A DNA stretch of 64,000 bases from DATASD01 sp035276765. Its GTDB lineage: Bacteria; Patescibacteriota; Saccharimonadia; Saccharimonadales; UBA4665. The translations under genes and the position numbers were made by a program. The DNA lies in the NCBI GenBank assembly GCA_035276765.1, contig DATELH010000002.1, positions 248,001-312,000 of the forward strand. Direction: 5' to 3'. The notes under the pieces are model-generated. The model saw nothing but the letters and a program-made list of their open reading frames with translations. It searched no databases and had not been told where the DNA came from. Shown here piece by piece: positions 9,101-17,340 of this stretch (position 1 is the stretch's first letter; each line of letters starts with the position of its first letter).

Positions 9101-9729
9101 AATTCAAAGAGCGCACCACGGTTGGTTTGATGCACATGATTAAGCTGAACCACATGGTCGCCGACAAGATTCACGCCCGCTCAACTGGTCCATACACCAT
9201 GGTTACCCAGCAACCACTGGGTGGTAAGGCACAAAACGGTGGCCAGCGCTTCGGTGAAATGGAGGTGTGGGCACTCGAGGCTTACGGCGCCGCCGCAACC
9301 TTGCAGGAAATGCTCACCATTAAATCCGACGACGTTTACGGCCGTTCGAAGGCGTACGAGTCGATCATCAAGCGTACCGAAATTGTCGGTCCAAAAGTCC
9401 CCGAAAGCTTTAACGTGCTCGTGAAAGAGTTGCAAGGTTTGGGCCTGAAGGTTGATTTGGTCCACTCTGACAAAGTTGTCGACGCCGAACACGTTTTGGC
9501 CAGCCAAATCCGCGATGAAGCTTCGCACCCATCGGACGTTGACGTGCCTGCACCGCTGGCATCAGACGTCGATGTTACCGAAGAAAGCGCAGTTGACGAG
9601 TTTATGGTGATGGAAGATGTGAGCGATGATTTCACCGCGACCGTCCCAACCACCGACGACACGAACGATGACACAACGACAATGCTTGCAGATGTCGATG
9701 AAGATGAAAATGAAGAGGAGGTAGCGTAA
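6148..9729 (+). CDS. rpoB: RNA polymerase beta subunit
   Basis: Second-largest core subunit, 1193 residues. Recognisable blocks include NGAERVVVSQLIRSAGVFF, the rifampicin region SQLSQFMDQINPLSELASKRRLS with SSMGPGGLSRERAGFEVRD, the GRICAVETPEGANIGL segment, MPWSGYNFEDAIIIS, GDKLGGRHGNKGV and, near the C terminus, GGKAQNGGQRFGEMEVWALEAYGA. The C-terminal 60 residues form an acidic tail (EDENEEEVA) not seen in standard RpoB. In the rifampicin cluster the sequence is the susceptible type (Q-F-M-D-Q at the key positions). The stop codon overlaps the rpoC start (TAATG), so the two are translationally coupled. Confidence 0.98.
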   Translation: MAKSTITDDKKAGKRVYFTKHDDAIDLPNLVDHQNKSFQWFVEEGLGELLAEISPIDDYTGAKLSLRFKDYHFEDPKMSEYDARENNISYEAPLKAVVELTNKVTGEVKEQEIYLGDFPWMTKRGTFVINGAERVVVSQLIRSAGVFFTADQHGATSLYGAKVIPGRGAWLEFETAASGALYVKIDRKRKIAVTTLLRALGMTEAQMKDAFKHVDTGKVNHLQVTIEKDPTRGANDALIEVYRRLRPGDLATVDNARSLIENMFYNFKRFDFSRVGRYKINKRLNLDVPNTVENRVMRLEDLIAIVAELIRLNNTQEPADDIDSLANRRVKRVGELVQRQFRIGLLRMERNTKDRMSMSEIEAVTPGQLINARPVVAAVREFFASSQLSQFMDQINPLSELASKRRLSSMGPGGLSRERAGFEVRDAHATHYGRICAVETPEGANIGLVLNLANYARINDFGFVETPYRKVVNAATAKDIVGHTAAIDFEDKDGKVIVKAGSKITEADTKKLAAVDRATWPVKAKVTSEIVWLDASGEESSVIAGAGNEIDEDGYFVADRVSARMHLKSGEVDANEVTYMDAARNQIIGSSAGLIPFIEKNYVYRSLMGSNQQRQAVPLIQPKAPTVGTGLEASVARNTGQVTLAEADGEVIKAEGTEVLVKYAEGTVKYEPQHFIRSNEGTSINQKIVVNSGDKVKKGDVLVEGMSIQNGELALGKDLVVAFMPWSGYNFEDAIIISRKLVENDTLTSVHIVDFMIEVRETKLGPEIVTRDIPNVSEDALRHLDDDGIVRIGAEVHPGDILVGKITPKGEQELSSEERLLRAIFGEKAKEVRDTSQRMSNGKHGKVVGVKIFSRENGHELKAGVLMQIQVFVAQMRKIAVGDKLGGRHGNKGVIARIMPAEDMPFMADGTPVDIVLNPLGVPSRMNIGQLFETHLGMAARALGYKVASPSFNGVSAEKIQELLKEAGLPEDGKQQLYDGRTGEEFKERTTVGLMHMIKLNHMVADKIHARSTGPYTMVTQQPLGGKAQNGGQRFGEMEVWALEAYGAAATLQEMLTIKSDDVYGRSKAYESIIKRTEIVGPKVPESFNVLVKELQGLGLKVDLVHSDKVVDAEHVLASQIRDEASHPSDVDVPAPLASDVDVTEESAVDEFMVMEDVSDDFTATVPTTDDTNDDTTTMLADVDEDENEEEVA

Positions 9730-12700
9730 TGCGTCGATATTCTTACGGCACCAATATTGCCGACTTTGACGCGGTGCGCTTGGCAGTGGCGAGCGCAGCC
9801 GACATCCTGGATTGGAGTTACGGTGAGGTAACCAAGCCAGAAACTATTAACTACCGCACCCAGAAACCAGAACGCGATGGCCTGTTCTGTGAACGCATCT
9901 TTGGCCCAGCCAAAGACATTAACCCGCACGACGCAAAATACAAGGGTGTTCGTTCGCGCGAGGCTGCCGTGGACAAAAACGGCGAACTCGTTACCAAAAG
10001 TATCGTCCGCCGCGAACGCATGGGCCACATCAGCCTTGCTGTGCCGGTTGCACACATTTGGTTTTTGCGTGGCACACCATCAGCCATGGGCTTGTTGCTC
10101 GGTACGACGGTTAAAAACCTGGAGCGCGTGGCATACTTTGCAAGTTACATTGTTAAAGGTGTTAACACCGAAAAACGCGACAAACTGCGTGCCGACAAAG
10201 AAGCTGAGTTTGCCGCTGCCCGCGAAGCCATCAAGCTTCGTTACGAAAAAGAAGCCGAAAAAGAAGACGCCAATGTGAAAGCCTTGGCCGAAATGCAAAC
10301 CAAAGAGACCGAAGAGCTTGCCAAAGAGTGGGAAGTACTCAAGACGCAGCTCGACAGCCTCGAAAAACTGCGCATGATGGGTGAAGTCGAATACCGCAAC
10401 TTGCCACCAGAGCTTCGCGAACTCATTACGGTTGGTATGGGTGGCGGTGCGCTCAAGGAACTGCTTGACGAAATCGACCTCAAACAACTCATTGCCGACT
10501 TGACCGCCGAAGCCGATGAAGCCAAGGGCCAGCGCAAGAAGAAGCTCATGAAGCGTCTGCGTTTGCTCGAAAGCATGGACCGCGCTGGCATCCAGCCGAG
10601 CTCGACCTGCTTGAGCGTCCTTCCGGTGATTCCACCAGACCTACGCCCGATGGTTCAGCTCACCGGTGGACGTTTTGCGACATCTGATTTGAACGACTTG
10701 TACCGTCGTGTCATCAACCGCAACAACCGTTTGAAGAAACTCATCGAGTTGAATGCGCCGGAAGTCATCCGTCGCAACGAACAGCGCATGCTGCAAGAAG
10801 CCGTTGACGCCTTGATTGACAACAACAGCGCCCGCAGTGGCCGCGCCGTGGCTGCAACCGGCCAACGCCGCCGTCTGAAATCTTTGAGCGACATGCTCAA
10901 GGGTAAACAGGGTCGTTTCCGCCAGAACTTGCTCGGTAAGCGCGTAGACTACTCTGGTCGTTCAGTCATCGTTGCCGGCCCAGAACTCAAGATCAATCAA
11001 TGTGGTCTGCCAAAGATGATGGCACTCGAACTGTTTAAGCCGTTTGTTATCGGTGAATTGATCGCCCGCGAACAAGCGCACAACATTCGTTCCGCGACCC
11101 GCATGATCGAAACCGGTGAAACAGCCGTTTGGGACGCACTTGACGAAGTCATTAAGGGTAAGTACGTGCTGCTCAACCGCGCACCGTCGCTGCACCGCCT
11201 GTCAATTCAAGCTTTCCAACCTGTTTTGATCGAAGGCCGTGCCATTCAATTGCACCCGCTCGTTTGTAAAGGTTTCAACGCTGACTTCGACGGTGACCAG
11301 ATGGCTGTCCACTTGCCATTGTCTGACGCTGCGCAAGAAGAAGCGCGCACCATCATGGCTGCCAACATGAACTTGTTGAAGCCCGCCGATGGTACGCCAA
11401 TCCTGCACATCGAGCAGGACATGGTGCTCGGCTGCTACTACCTTACCTACGACCGTCCAAGCATCAGCAAAGAAGTTACGCCGTTTGCAAGCCTCGAAGA
11501 AGCACTGATGGCCTTTGATAACGACACTATCAAGTTGCAATCAAACGTCCGCTTGCCGTTCCGCGGTGAAGTCCGCACCACAACCCTTGGCCGTGTACTC
11601 TTTAACGAAGTGTTCCCCGAAGACTTTGAGTACCAAAACGAGCCAATGACCAAGAAAAAACTGCAAAAAGTCATGGCCGCCATCTACAAACAGTATGGTC
11701 AAGCTACCACCGCTGAAATCGCCGACGAACTCAAAGACCTCGGCTTCCACTACGCCACGATGTCCGGCATCTCGATGGGCATGGGCGACTTTACCGCAAT
11801 CGAAGGCATGGACGCCAAGATCGACGAAGGTGAAGACCGCGCCGCAGCTATTTCCGACCAGTACGAGCAAGGCTTCATCACCGAAGACGAACGCTACCGC
11901 TTGACAGTTGAAAACTGGACCAAGATCGACACTCGCGTTCAGGAACTGCTTGCCGAGCAGATGACTGGCGCCGAAAGCTCAATGGCCATCGCCATCACTT
12001 CTGGTGCGCGTGGTAACATCTCACAGATGAAGATGTGTGTGGGTATGCTTGGCGTGTTCTCCGATGCATCTGGTAACGCCATCGAGCTGCCAATTAAGTC
12101 CGGTTACATCGAAGGTTTGAACCCACTTGAGTACTTCACCGGTACTCGTGGTACCCGCAAGGCCTTGATCGACATCGCCCTGAAGACCGCCGACGCTGGC
12201 TACCTCACACGCCGCTTAGTCGACGTAGCGCAAGATGTCTTCACCATTGCTGACGAAGAAGACGACGCACAAGACCCCGGTTTTGCCATGCTTCGCGCTG
12301 ACGCAAACGAGATCGGCGTCAGCTACGCATCACGTTTGGAAGGCCGCTTTGCTGCCGAAGACGTCAAAGGTCATCTCAAGAAGGGCGAACTCTTTACTAA
12401 GGAAATTGCCGCTGCCATTGAAGCAGACGAAAAGATCGACGGCGTCAAGATCATGTCCGTCCTTAGCTGTACACCAGTTCGCGGCGTGCCGCAGAAGTCG
12501 TACGGCGTTGACCCAGCAACTGGCTTGCTTGTTGTTGACCATCAGCCGATCGGCGTTATCGCCGCGCAGTCAATCGGTGAACCAGGTACGCAGCTATCGC
12601 TCGACTCCAAGCACCGTTCTGGCGCCGTGGTTGCCGACGACACTGCCCAAGGTTTGAGCCGTGTTGAAGAGTTGTTCGAAATCCGCACGCCAAAAGGCCA

Positions 12701-13577
12701 GGCGTACCTTACCGACATTGCCGGCCAGGCAAAAGTTTGGGAAGAAGGCGACCGCTACATCGTACAAGTTACTGCCAAGAGCAAAGAGACTGTCACGCTT
12801 GAACTCGGCGACCGCAAGGCGCAAGTTGCCAGTGGTTCTGATGTTGCAATCGGTGACGTCGTCGCGGCGCTCGAAGACGGCAAAGAGCCGATCATTGCGC
12901 CAATGGCCGGTAAGATTGAAGTTTCAGAAACTGAAATCTTCATCCACCCTGCAGCGCAAAGCGTGGTCCGCTACGAAATCCCAGGCTTCAAACAAATGCA
13001 CGTTAAGGACGGCGACCACGTTGTTGCCGGCCAGCGCCTGACCAACGGTTCGATCAACCTGCCGGAGCTGATGCGCTTGCAAGGTGTTGAGCCAACCCAG
13101 CGCTACATCATGAACGAAATCTTGCGTATCTTTGCCGGCCAAGGCCAAAACATTGCCGACAAACACCTCGAGATCATCGTCCACCAGATGTTTAGCCGTG
13201 TGCAAATCGAAGACGCTGGCGACAGCGAGTTTGTAACTGGCGACGTCGTGAGCAAGTTAGCAGTTGTTGAAGCCAACGAAGCGCTCGCAACAGAAGGCAA
13301 AGAACTCATCAAGTACAACCAGCTGATCTTGGGTATCACCAAAGCCAGCCTGTCGACCGATTCATTCTTGAGTGCCGCATCATTCCAGGACACCACTCGC
13401 GTCCTGATTGCCGCCGCCACCAGTGGTCGCGTCGACAAATTGTACGGCTTGAAAGAAAACGTCATCTTGGGCCGCAAGATTCCTGTAGGCACCGGCTTTG
13501 CCAAAGACGATGAGGGCGACGACACGGCCACCCAAGCCGATGTTGAGATCGACGCTGAAGTTGCAGCTGACGCCTAA
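9729..13577 (+). CDS. rpoC: RNA polymerase beta' subunit
   Basis: Largest core subunit, 1282 residues. The catalytic magnesium loop reads NADFDGDQMAVHLPLS, the clamp begins with FDAVRLAVASAADILDWSYGEV, and the trigger-loop region follows GVIAAQSIGEPGTQLS. A lysine/glutamate-rich coiled-coil insertion lies at about residues 155-205 (EAEFAAAREAIKLRYEKEAE and on), close to where the zinc-ribbon region would be. The usual four-cysteine ZBD cluster is not visible in the first 100 residues. The 3' end of the gene contains the rpsL promoter. Confidence 0.98.
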   Translation: MRRYSYGTNIADFDAVRLAVASAADILDWSYGEVTKPETINYRTQKPERDGLFCERIFGPAKDINPHDAKYKGVRSREAAVDKNGELVTKSIVRRERMGHISLAVPVAHIWFLRGTPSAMGLLLGTTVKNLERVAYFASYIVKGVNTEKRDKLRADKEAEFAAAREAIKLRYEKEAEKEDANVKALAEMQTKETEELAKEWEVLKTQLDSLEKLRMMGEVEYRNLPPELRELITVGMGGGALKELLDEIDLKQLIADLTAEADEAKGQRKKKLMKRLRLLESMDRAGIQPSSTCLSVLPVIPPDLRPMVQLTGGRFATSDLNDLYRRVINRNNRLKKLIELNAPEVIRRNEQRMLQEAVDALIDNNSARSGRAVAATGQRRRLKSLSDMLKGKQGRFRQNLLGKRVDYSGRSVIVAGPELKINQCGLPKMMALELFKPFVIGELIAREQAHNIRSATRMIETGETAVWDALDEVIKGKYVLLNRAPSLHRLSIQAFQPVLIEGRAIQLHPLVCKGFNADFDGDQMAVHLPLSDAAQEEARTIMAANMNLLKPADGTPILHIEQDMVLGCYYLTYDRPSISKEVTPFASLEEALMAFDNDTIKLQSNVRLPFRGEVRTTTLGRVLFNEVFPEDFEYQNEPMTKKKLQKVMAAIYKQYGQATTAEIADELKDLGFHYATMSGISMGMGDFTAIEGMDAKIDEGEDRAAAISDQYEQGFITEDERYRLTVENWTKIDTRVQELLAEQMTGAESSMAIAITSGARGNISQMKMCVGMLGVFSDASGNAIELPIKSGYIEGLNPLEYFTGTRGTRKALIDIALKTADAGYLTRRLVDVAQDVFTIADEEDDAQDPGFAMLRADANEIGVSYASRLEGRFAAEDVKGHLKKGELFTKEIAAAIEADEKIDGVKIMSVLSCTPVRGVPQKSYGVDPATGLLVVDHQPIGVIAAQSIGEPGTQLSLDSKHRSGAVVADDTAQGLSRVEELFEIRTPKGQAYLTDIAGQAKVWEEGDRYIVQVTAKSKETVTLELGDRKAQVASGSDVAIGDVVAALEDGKEPIIAPMAGKIEVSETEIFIHPAAQSVVRYEIPGFKQMHVKDGDHVVAGQRLTNGSINLPELMRLQGVEPTQRYIMNEILRIFAGQGQNIADKHLEIIVHQMFSRVQIEDAGDSEFVTGDVVSKLAVVEANEALATEGKELIKYNQLILGITKASLSTDSFLSAASFQDTTRVLIAAATSGRVDKLYGLKENVILGRKIPVGTGFAKDDEGDDTATQADVEIDAEVAADA

Positions 13578-13589
13578 ACCTGTTAAAAT
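13561..13589 (+). promoter_or_regulatory. rpsL (str operon) promoter inside the end of rpoC
   Basis: The -35 element TTGCAG (13561-13566), a 17-base spacer and an extended -10 TGT-TAAAAT (13581-13589) straddle the rpoC stop codon. Expected start is near 13596, giving rpsL-rpsG-fusA a transcript independent of rpoBC. Confidence 0.75.
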
Positions 13590-13600
13590 TAGTTCATTAC

Positions 13601-13658
13601 AAATCCGAGCCGGGAGCAAAGCGGCGGCCAAGCTGAGGCAAGCAAGGCGGCCGCTCCC
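13601..13658 (+). promoter_or_regulatory. Structured leader upstream of rpsL
   Basis: GGGAGC (13612-13617) pairs with GCTCCC near 13654, enclosing GC-rich segments (GGCC near 13628 with GGCC near 13650) and a loop of about 20 bases. There is no T-run, so it is not a terminator. It sits where an autoregulatory ribosomal-protein binding site could be (S7 or S12), but it matches no leader I know. Confidence 0.45.
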
Positions 13659-13682
13659 ATGGCGGAAGACATAGGAGATAAT

Positions 13683-14096
13683 ATGCCAACAATCAACCAG
13701 TTGGTCCGCAAGCCGCGCACCAAAATGACTGGCAAGTCCAAGTCACCAGCGCTTCTGAAGGTTGTCAACAACCTCAAGAACAAAAACTACGAAAAGCCTG
13801 CGCCATTCAAGCGCGGCGTTTGTGTGAAAGTTACAACCAAGACACCAAAGAAACCAAACTCAGCCCTTCGTAAAGTTGCCCGTGTACGCCTTGGCAACGG
13901 CAACGAAGTGTGGGCTTACATTGGTGGCGAAGGCCACAACCTGCAAGAACACGCCGTTGTACTGATACGCGGCGGCCGCGTGCCCGACCTCCCAGGTGTG
14001 CGTTACCACATCGTTCGTGGCGCGCTCGACCTTCAGGGTGTTGCTAACCGCAAACAAAGCCGTTCTAAGTACGGTGCCAAGAAGGAGAGCAAGTAA
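13683..14096 (+). CDS. rpsL: Small subunit ribosomal protein uS12
   Basis: Decoding-centre protein, 137 residues. PTINQLVRKPRTKM at the start, TKTPKKPNSALRKVARVRL around the streptomycin-site lysine, and VRYHIVRGALDLQGV near the end. Between SPALLK and RGVC there is an extra loop (VVNNLKNKNYEKPAPFK), of the kind found in Firmicutes S12 and missing in E. coli. The ATG at 13683 follows AGGAGA at 13673-13678. The key lysine in TPKKPNS is wild type, so no streptomycin resistance is predicted. It overlaps rpsG as TAATG. Confidence 0.97.
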   Translation: MPTINQLVRKPRTKMTGKSKSPALLKVVNNLKNKNYEKPAPFKRGVCVKVTTKTPKKPNSALRKVARVRLGNGNEVWAYIGGEGHNLQEHAVVLIRGGRVPDLPGVRYHIVRGALDLQGVANRKQSRSKYGAKKESK

Positions 14097-14575
14097 TGCC
14101 ACGGAAAGTTACAAAAGCGCTCGTTCGCGATATCCAACCAGACCGCATGTACAACAGCATCCAGGTGCAGCGTTTAATTAACCGCGTCATGCGCGATGGT
14201 AAAAAGCAACTTGCCGAGCGGCTTGTATACGACGGCATGCAAAAAGCAGCCGACAAGCTCAAGGTTGAAAACCCGCTCGAAGTTTTCGAACAAGCCATCA
14301 AAAACGTACAACCGCACCTCGAGACCCGTTCTCGCCGCGTCGGTGGCGCAAACTACCAAATTCCTTTCGAAGTAAAAGGCCAGCGTCAACAGCACCTTAC
14401 CACCATGTGGTTTGTAGCCGCAGCCCGCGCCCGCAAAGGTATGAGTATGGCCGACCGCCTGGCGCTTGAACTCGTTGATGCATACAACGGCCAAGGTACC
14501 GCTGTTAAGAAAAAAGAAGACACGCACAAGATGGCCGAAGCCAACCGTGCCTTCGCACACTTCGCCCGAGGCTAA
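14096..14575 (+). CDS. rpsG: Small subunit ribosomal protein uS7
   Basis: Primary binder of the 3' domain of 16S rRNA; nucleates head assembly. 159 residues, typical. Characteristic segments: MPRKVTKALVRDIQPDRMYN, VQRLINRVMRDGKKQLAERLVYD, KNVQPHLETRSRRVGGANYQ and HKMAEANRAFAHFARG. Its start overlaps the rpsL stop, so it is coupled to rpsL. Confidence 0.97.
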   Translation: MPRKVTKALVRDIQPDRMYNSIQVQRLINRVMRDGKKQLAERLVYDGMQKAADKLKVENPLEVFEQAIKNVQPHLETRSRRVGGANYQIPFEVKGQRQQHLTTMWFVAAARARKGMSMADRLALELVDAYNGQGTAVKKKEDTHKMAEANRAFAHFARG

Positions 14576-14580
14576 GGCGT

Positions 14581-14856
14581 ATGGGTGAGCACATATCGCA
14601 ATCACCGCAAGATTTTCCTGCCGGCTTAGAGCATCTAACGAGCTCCGAGCACGCTGCAAATATTCGCGAACTCGCAACTACATATAGGGAAAAGCTCGGC
14701 GAAAGTGATTTTGATCCGCAAACTATGCAAACAGTTGCAGGAGATATCATTAGTGCTGCCCGACAATGCGGTATTCCAGACAGTCAAATAGGCGTAATCA
14801 GCGTTCTAGCGCTTACCGAAATAGAACCACACCAATCGAACCAAGGAAACTCTTAG
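14581..14856 (+). CDS. Small hypothetical protein inserted between rpsG and fusA
   Basis: 91 residues, not recognised; it appears as an additional gene in the otherwise conserved str operon. Composition is helical and acidic (HAANIRELATTYREKLGES, VAGDIISAARQCGIPDSQIG). No membrane segment and no nucleic-acid-binding motif is visible. It begins 5 bases after the rpsG stop with no clear Shine-Dalgarno sequence and ends 24 bases before fusA, so it should be cotranscribed with both. Function unknown. Confidence 0.6.
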   Translation: MGEHISQSPQDFPAGLEHLTSSEHAANIRELATTYREKLGESDFDPQTMQTVAGDIISAARQCGIPDSQIGVISVLALTEIEPHQSNQGNS

Positions 14857-14880
14857 CAGTAAGCTACGTAAAGGGGCAAT

Positions 14881-16968
14881 ATGGCAGGAACCAAATATAA
14901 ACTACAAGATCTACGAAACATCGGTATTATCGCGCACATCGACGCCGGTAAGACCACAACCACCGAAGGCATTTTGTACCGCACCGGCTTGAAGCACAAA
15001 ATCGGTGCCGTGCACGAAGGTGAAACCACTACCGACTGGATGGCCCAGGAACGCGAGCGCGGCATTACCATCGTGTCTGCCGCCGTAACCTGTTACTGGA
15101 AGGGCAAGCAGATCAACATTATCGACACACCCGGCCACATCGACTTTACCGTAGAGGTGGAGCGTTCCTTGCGCGTACTCGATGGTGCTGTGGTAGTTTT
15201 CGACGGCAAGATGGGCGTGGAATCACAATCCGAAACCGTTTGGCGCCAAGCCGACAAATACGGCGTGCCGCGCATCTGCTTCATCAACAAGATCAACCAA
15301 ACCGGTGGCGATTTTTATAAGTCACTCGACTCTATTCACGCCCGCCTCAACAAGCGCGCCTTCCCAATCCACCTGCCGATTGGGTTCGAGCAGAGCATCA
15401 ATGGTGTTGTCGACCTTGTTACCATGAAAGCTTACACCTACAAAGAATTCACCGACCACGAATTGGTCGAAAGCGAAATTCCTGCCGACATGCTCGACAA
15501 GGCCAAGAAGTACCGCAGCTTGCTCATCGAGAACGCTGTGGCCGAAGACGAAGCCTTGCTCGAAAAATTCTTTGAGGTTGGTGAAGACGGCTTAAGCGAA
15601 GACGAAATCAAGCAAGCCGTTCGGAGCGCCATTTTAAGTGGCACATTCTTTGCCGTAACAGGCGGTGACGGCCGCGGTGTGATCGTGGAAAAACTACTCG
15701 ACCTCGTAACCGAACTTTTGCCAAGTCCAGAAGACCGTGGCTCTGCCTGGGGTACGCATCCAAAGACTGGCGAAGAGATCGAGCGCAAATCATCTGAAAC
15801 CGAGCCGTTTGCCGGGCTGGCCTTCAAAATCGCAACCGACCCATTTGTCGGCAAGCTCGCTTATTTCCGCGTGTACTCGGGCAAACTCCAAGCCGGCTCG
15901 TACATCCTCAACAGCTCAACCGGCGAGAAAGAGCGCGTGGGCCGTATCGTCCGCATGCAAGCCGACAAGCGTGAAGACGTGACCGAAGTTTCTGCTGGCG
16001 ACATCGCCGCAATTGTTGGCCTGAAGGGCACGACCACCGGTAACACGCTGTGTGAAGCCAACAACCCCATCGTGCTTGAATCTATCGACTTTCCCGAACC
16101 ACCGGTGTCTATCGCCATTGAGCCAAAGACCAAAGCCGACCAAGAAAAAATGAGCATCGCCTTGCAGCGCCTGGCCGAAGAGGACCCGACTTTCCGCGTG
16201 AAGGTCGACGACGAAACTAGCCAGACTATTATTAGCGGCATGGGCGAGCTGCACCTCGAAATTTTGGTTGACCGCATGAAGCGCGAATTCAACGTGGAAG
16301 CGAACATTGGCCAGCCGCAGGTTGCATATCGTGAAACTATCCGCAAAGATGCCGTCGAAGTCCAAGGCAAATTTGTCCGCCAAAGCGGTGGCCGTGGCCA
16401 GTATGGTGACGTCTGGCTTCGCCTTTCGCAAAACGAAAAGGGCGCTGGTTTCGAGTTTATCAACTCAATCAAGGGTGGTGTGGTCCCGGGTGAATACATC
16501 AAGCCAGTTCAACAGGGTATTGAAGAAGCTATGAACAACGGTGTGATCGCTGGCTATCCGGTTGTCGACCTCAAGGTCGAACTGTACGACGGTAGCTATC
16601 ACGAAGTTGACTCGAGCGAAATGGCCTTCAAGATCGCCGGTTCGATGGCATTGCAAGACGGCGTAAAGAAAGCAAATCCTGTACTGCTTGAGCCCGTCAT
16701 GAAGGTTGTCGTGGTGACGCCCGAAGAGTTTATGGGCGACGTCATCGGTGATCTCAACAGCAAACGTGGCCGCATCGAAAGCATGGAAGACTTGCCGGGC
16801 GGCGTTAAGGAAATCACCGCTTTCGTGCCACTGGGTGAAATGTTTGGTTACACAACCAACCTGCGTTCGATGACGCAAGGTCGGGCCAGCTCAAGCATGG
16901 AGCTCGACCACTATGCGGACGTGCCGCCGCATGTCACCGAAGCCATCATCGCCAAGCACGCTAAATAA
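14881..16968 (+). CDS. fusA: Elongation factor G with an altered G4 motif
   Basis: Translocase GTPase, 695 residues, standard length. G1 is AHIDAGKTTT, G2 contains ERGITIVSA, G3 is DTPGHIDF. G4, normally NKxD, reads N136-K137-I138-N139, an Asp-to-Asn change at the residue that recognises the guanine base. The other parts are normal: GMGELHLEILVDRMKREF in domain III/IV, GGRGQYGDVWL, and LGEMFGYTTNLRSMTQGRA in domain V. The Shine-Dalgarno sequence AAAGGGG is at 14870-14876. A terminator follows at 16995. Identity is certain; the meaning of the G4 change is open. Confidence 0.97.
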   Translation: MAGTKYKLQDLRNIGIIAHIDAGKTTTTEGILYRTGLKHKIGAVHEGETTTDWMAQERERGITIVSAAVTCYWKGKQINIIDTPGHIDFTVEVERSLRVLDGAVVVFDGKMGVESQSETVWRQADKYGVPRICFINKINQTGGDFYKSLDSIHARLNKRAFPIHLPIGFEQSINGVVDLVTMKAYTYKEFTDHELVESEIPADMLDKAKKYRSLLIENAVAEDEALLEKFFEVGEDGLSEDEIKQAVRSAILSGTFFAVTGGDGRGVIVEKLLDLVTELLPSPEDRGSAWGTHPKTGEEIERKSSETEPFAGLAFKIATDPFVGKLAYFRVYSGKLQAGSYILNSSTGEKERVGRIVRMQADKREDVTEVSAGDIAAIVGLKGTTTGNTLCEANNPIVLESIDFPEPPVSIAIEPKTKADQEKMSIALQRLAEEDPTFRVKVDDETSQTIISGMGELHLEILVDRMKREFNVEANIGQPQVAYRETIRKDAVEVQGKFVRQSGGRGQYGDVWLRLSQNEKGAGFEFINSIKGGVVPGEYIKPVQQGIEEAMNNGVIAGYPVVDLKVELYDGSYHEVDSSEMAFKIAGSMALQDGVKKANPVLLEPVMKVVVVTPEEFMGDVIGDLNSKRGRIESMEDLPGGVKEITAFVPLGEMFGYTTNLRSMTQGRASSSMELDHYADVPPHVTEAIIAKHAK

Positions 16969-16994
16969 TAGCCGCCAAAGGCCTGATAAAATTG

Positions 16995-17022
16995 AAAAAC
17001 CATCTGTAAAAGGGTGGTTTTT
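16995..17022 (+). terminator. Rho-independent terminator after fusA
   Basis: AAAAACCA (16995-17002) pairs with TGGTTTTT (17015-17022) around a 12-base loop, and more T follow. It ends the rpsL-fusA transcript just before the promoter of the chorismate-mutase-like gene. Confidence 0.75.
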
Positions 17023-17049
17023 CTTTGGCACAAGCCTTATCATGGTTTG

Positions 17050-17340
17050 GTGGAAGATATATCTAAAATTACCAAACTCCGCGAAGAGATCGACCGGATC
17101 GACGAACAACTAGTGGCGCTTCTGAATAAGCGTGCGCAAGTGTCGCTCAAAATCCGCGTAGCCAAGGGCAGCTCCAGCATTTACCGCCCCGAGCGCGAAG
17201 CAGAAGTCATCAACAATGTGACTGCTGCAAGCAAGGGGCCGCTTTCTGGCGAAGCCATCGCCACGCTGTTTCACACAATCATTTATGTGTGTCGTAGTAT
17301 CCAAGAGGTAAGTTTGCCCGAAAAGGCGCCGCGCAGGTAG
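17050..17340 (+). CDS. AroQ-type chorismate mutase domain protein
   Basis: 96 residues forming a free-standing helical chorismate mutase (CM_2) domain, which converts chorismate to prephenate. The first helix LREEIDRIDEQLVALLNKRA with QVSLKIRVAK and IYRPEREAEVINNV matches the AroQ pattern of arginine/lysine active-site residues. The GTG at 17050 is chosen because TATCAT (17038-17043) ends 6 bases upstream; this gives a leaderless GTG-start mRNA, and longer versions would read through the fusA terminator. No other shikimate-pathway gene is in the window. The stop abuts that of the convergent dehydratase-like gene. Confidence 0.75.
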   Translation: MEDISKITKLREEIDRIDEQLVALLNKRAQVSLKIRVAKGSSSIYRPEREAEVINNVTAASKGPLSGEAIATLFHTIIYVCRSIQEVSLPEKAPRR

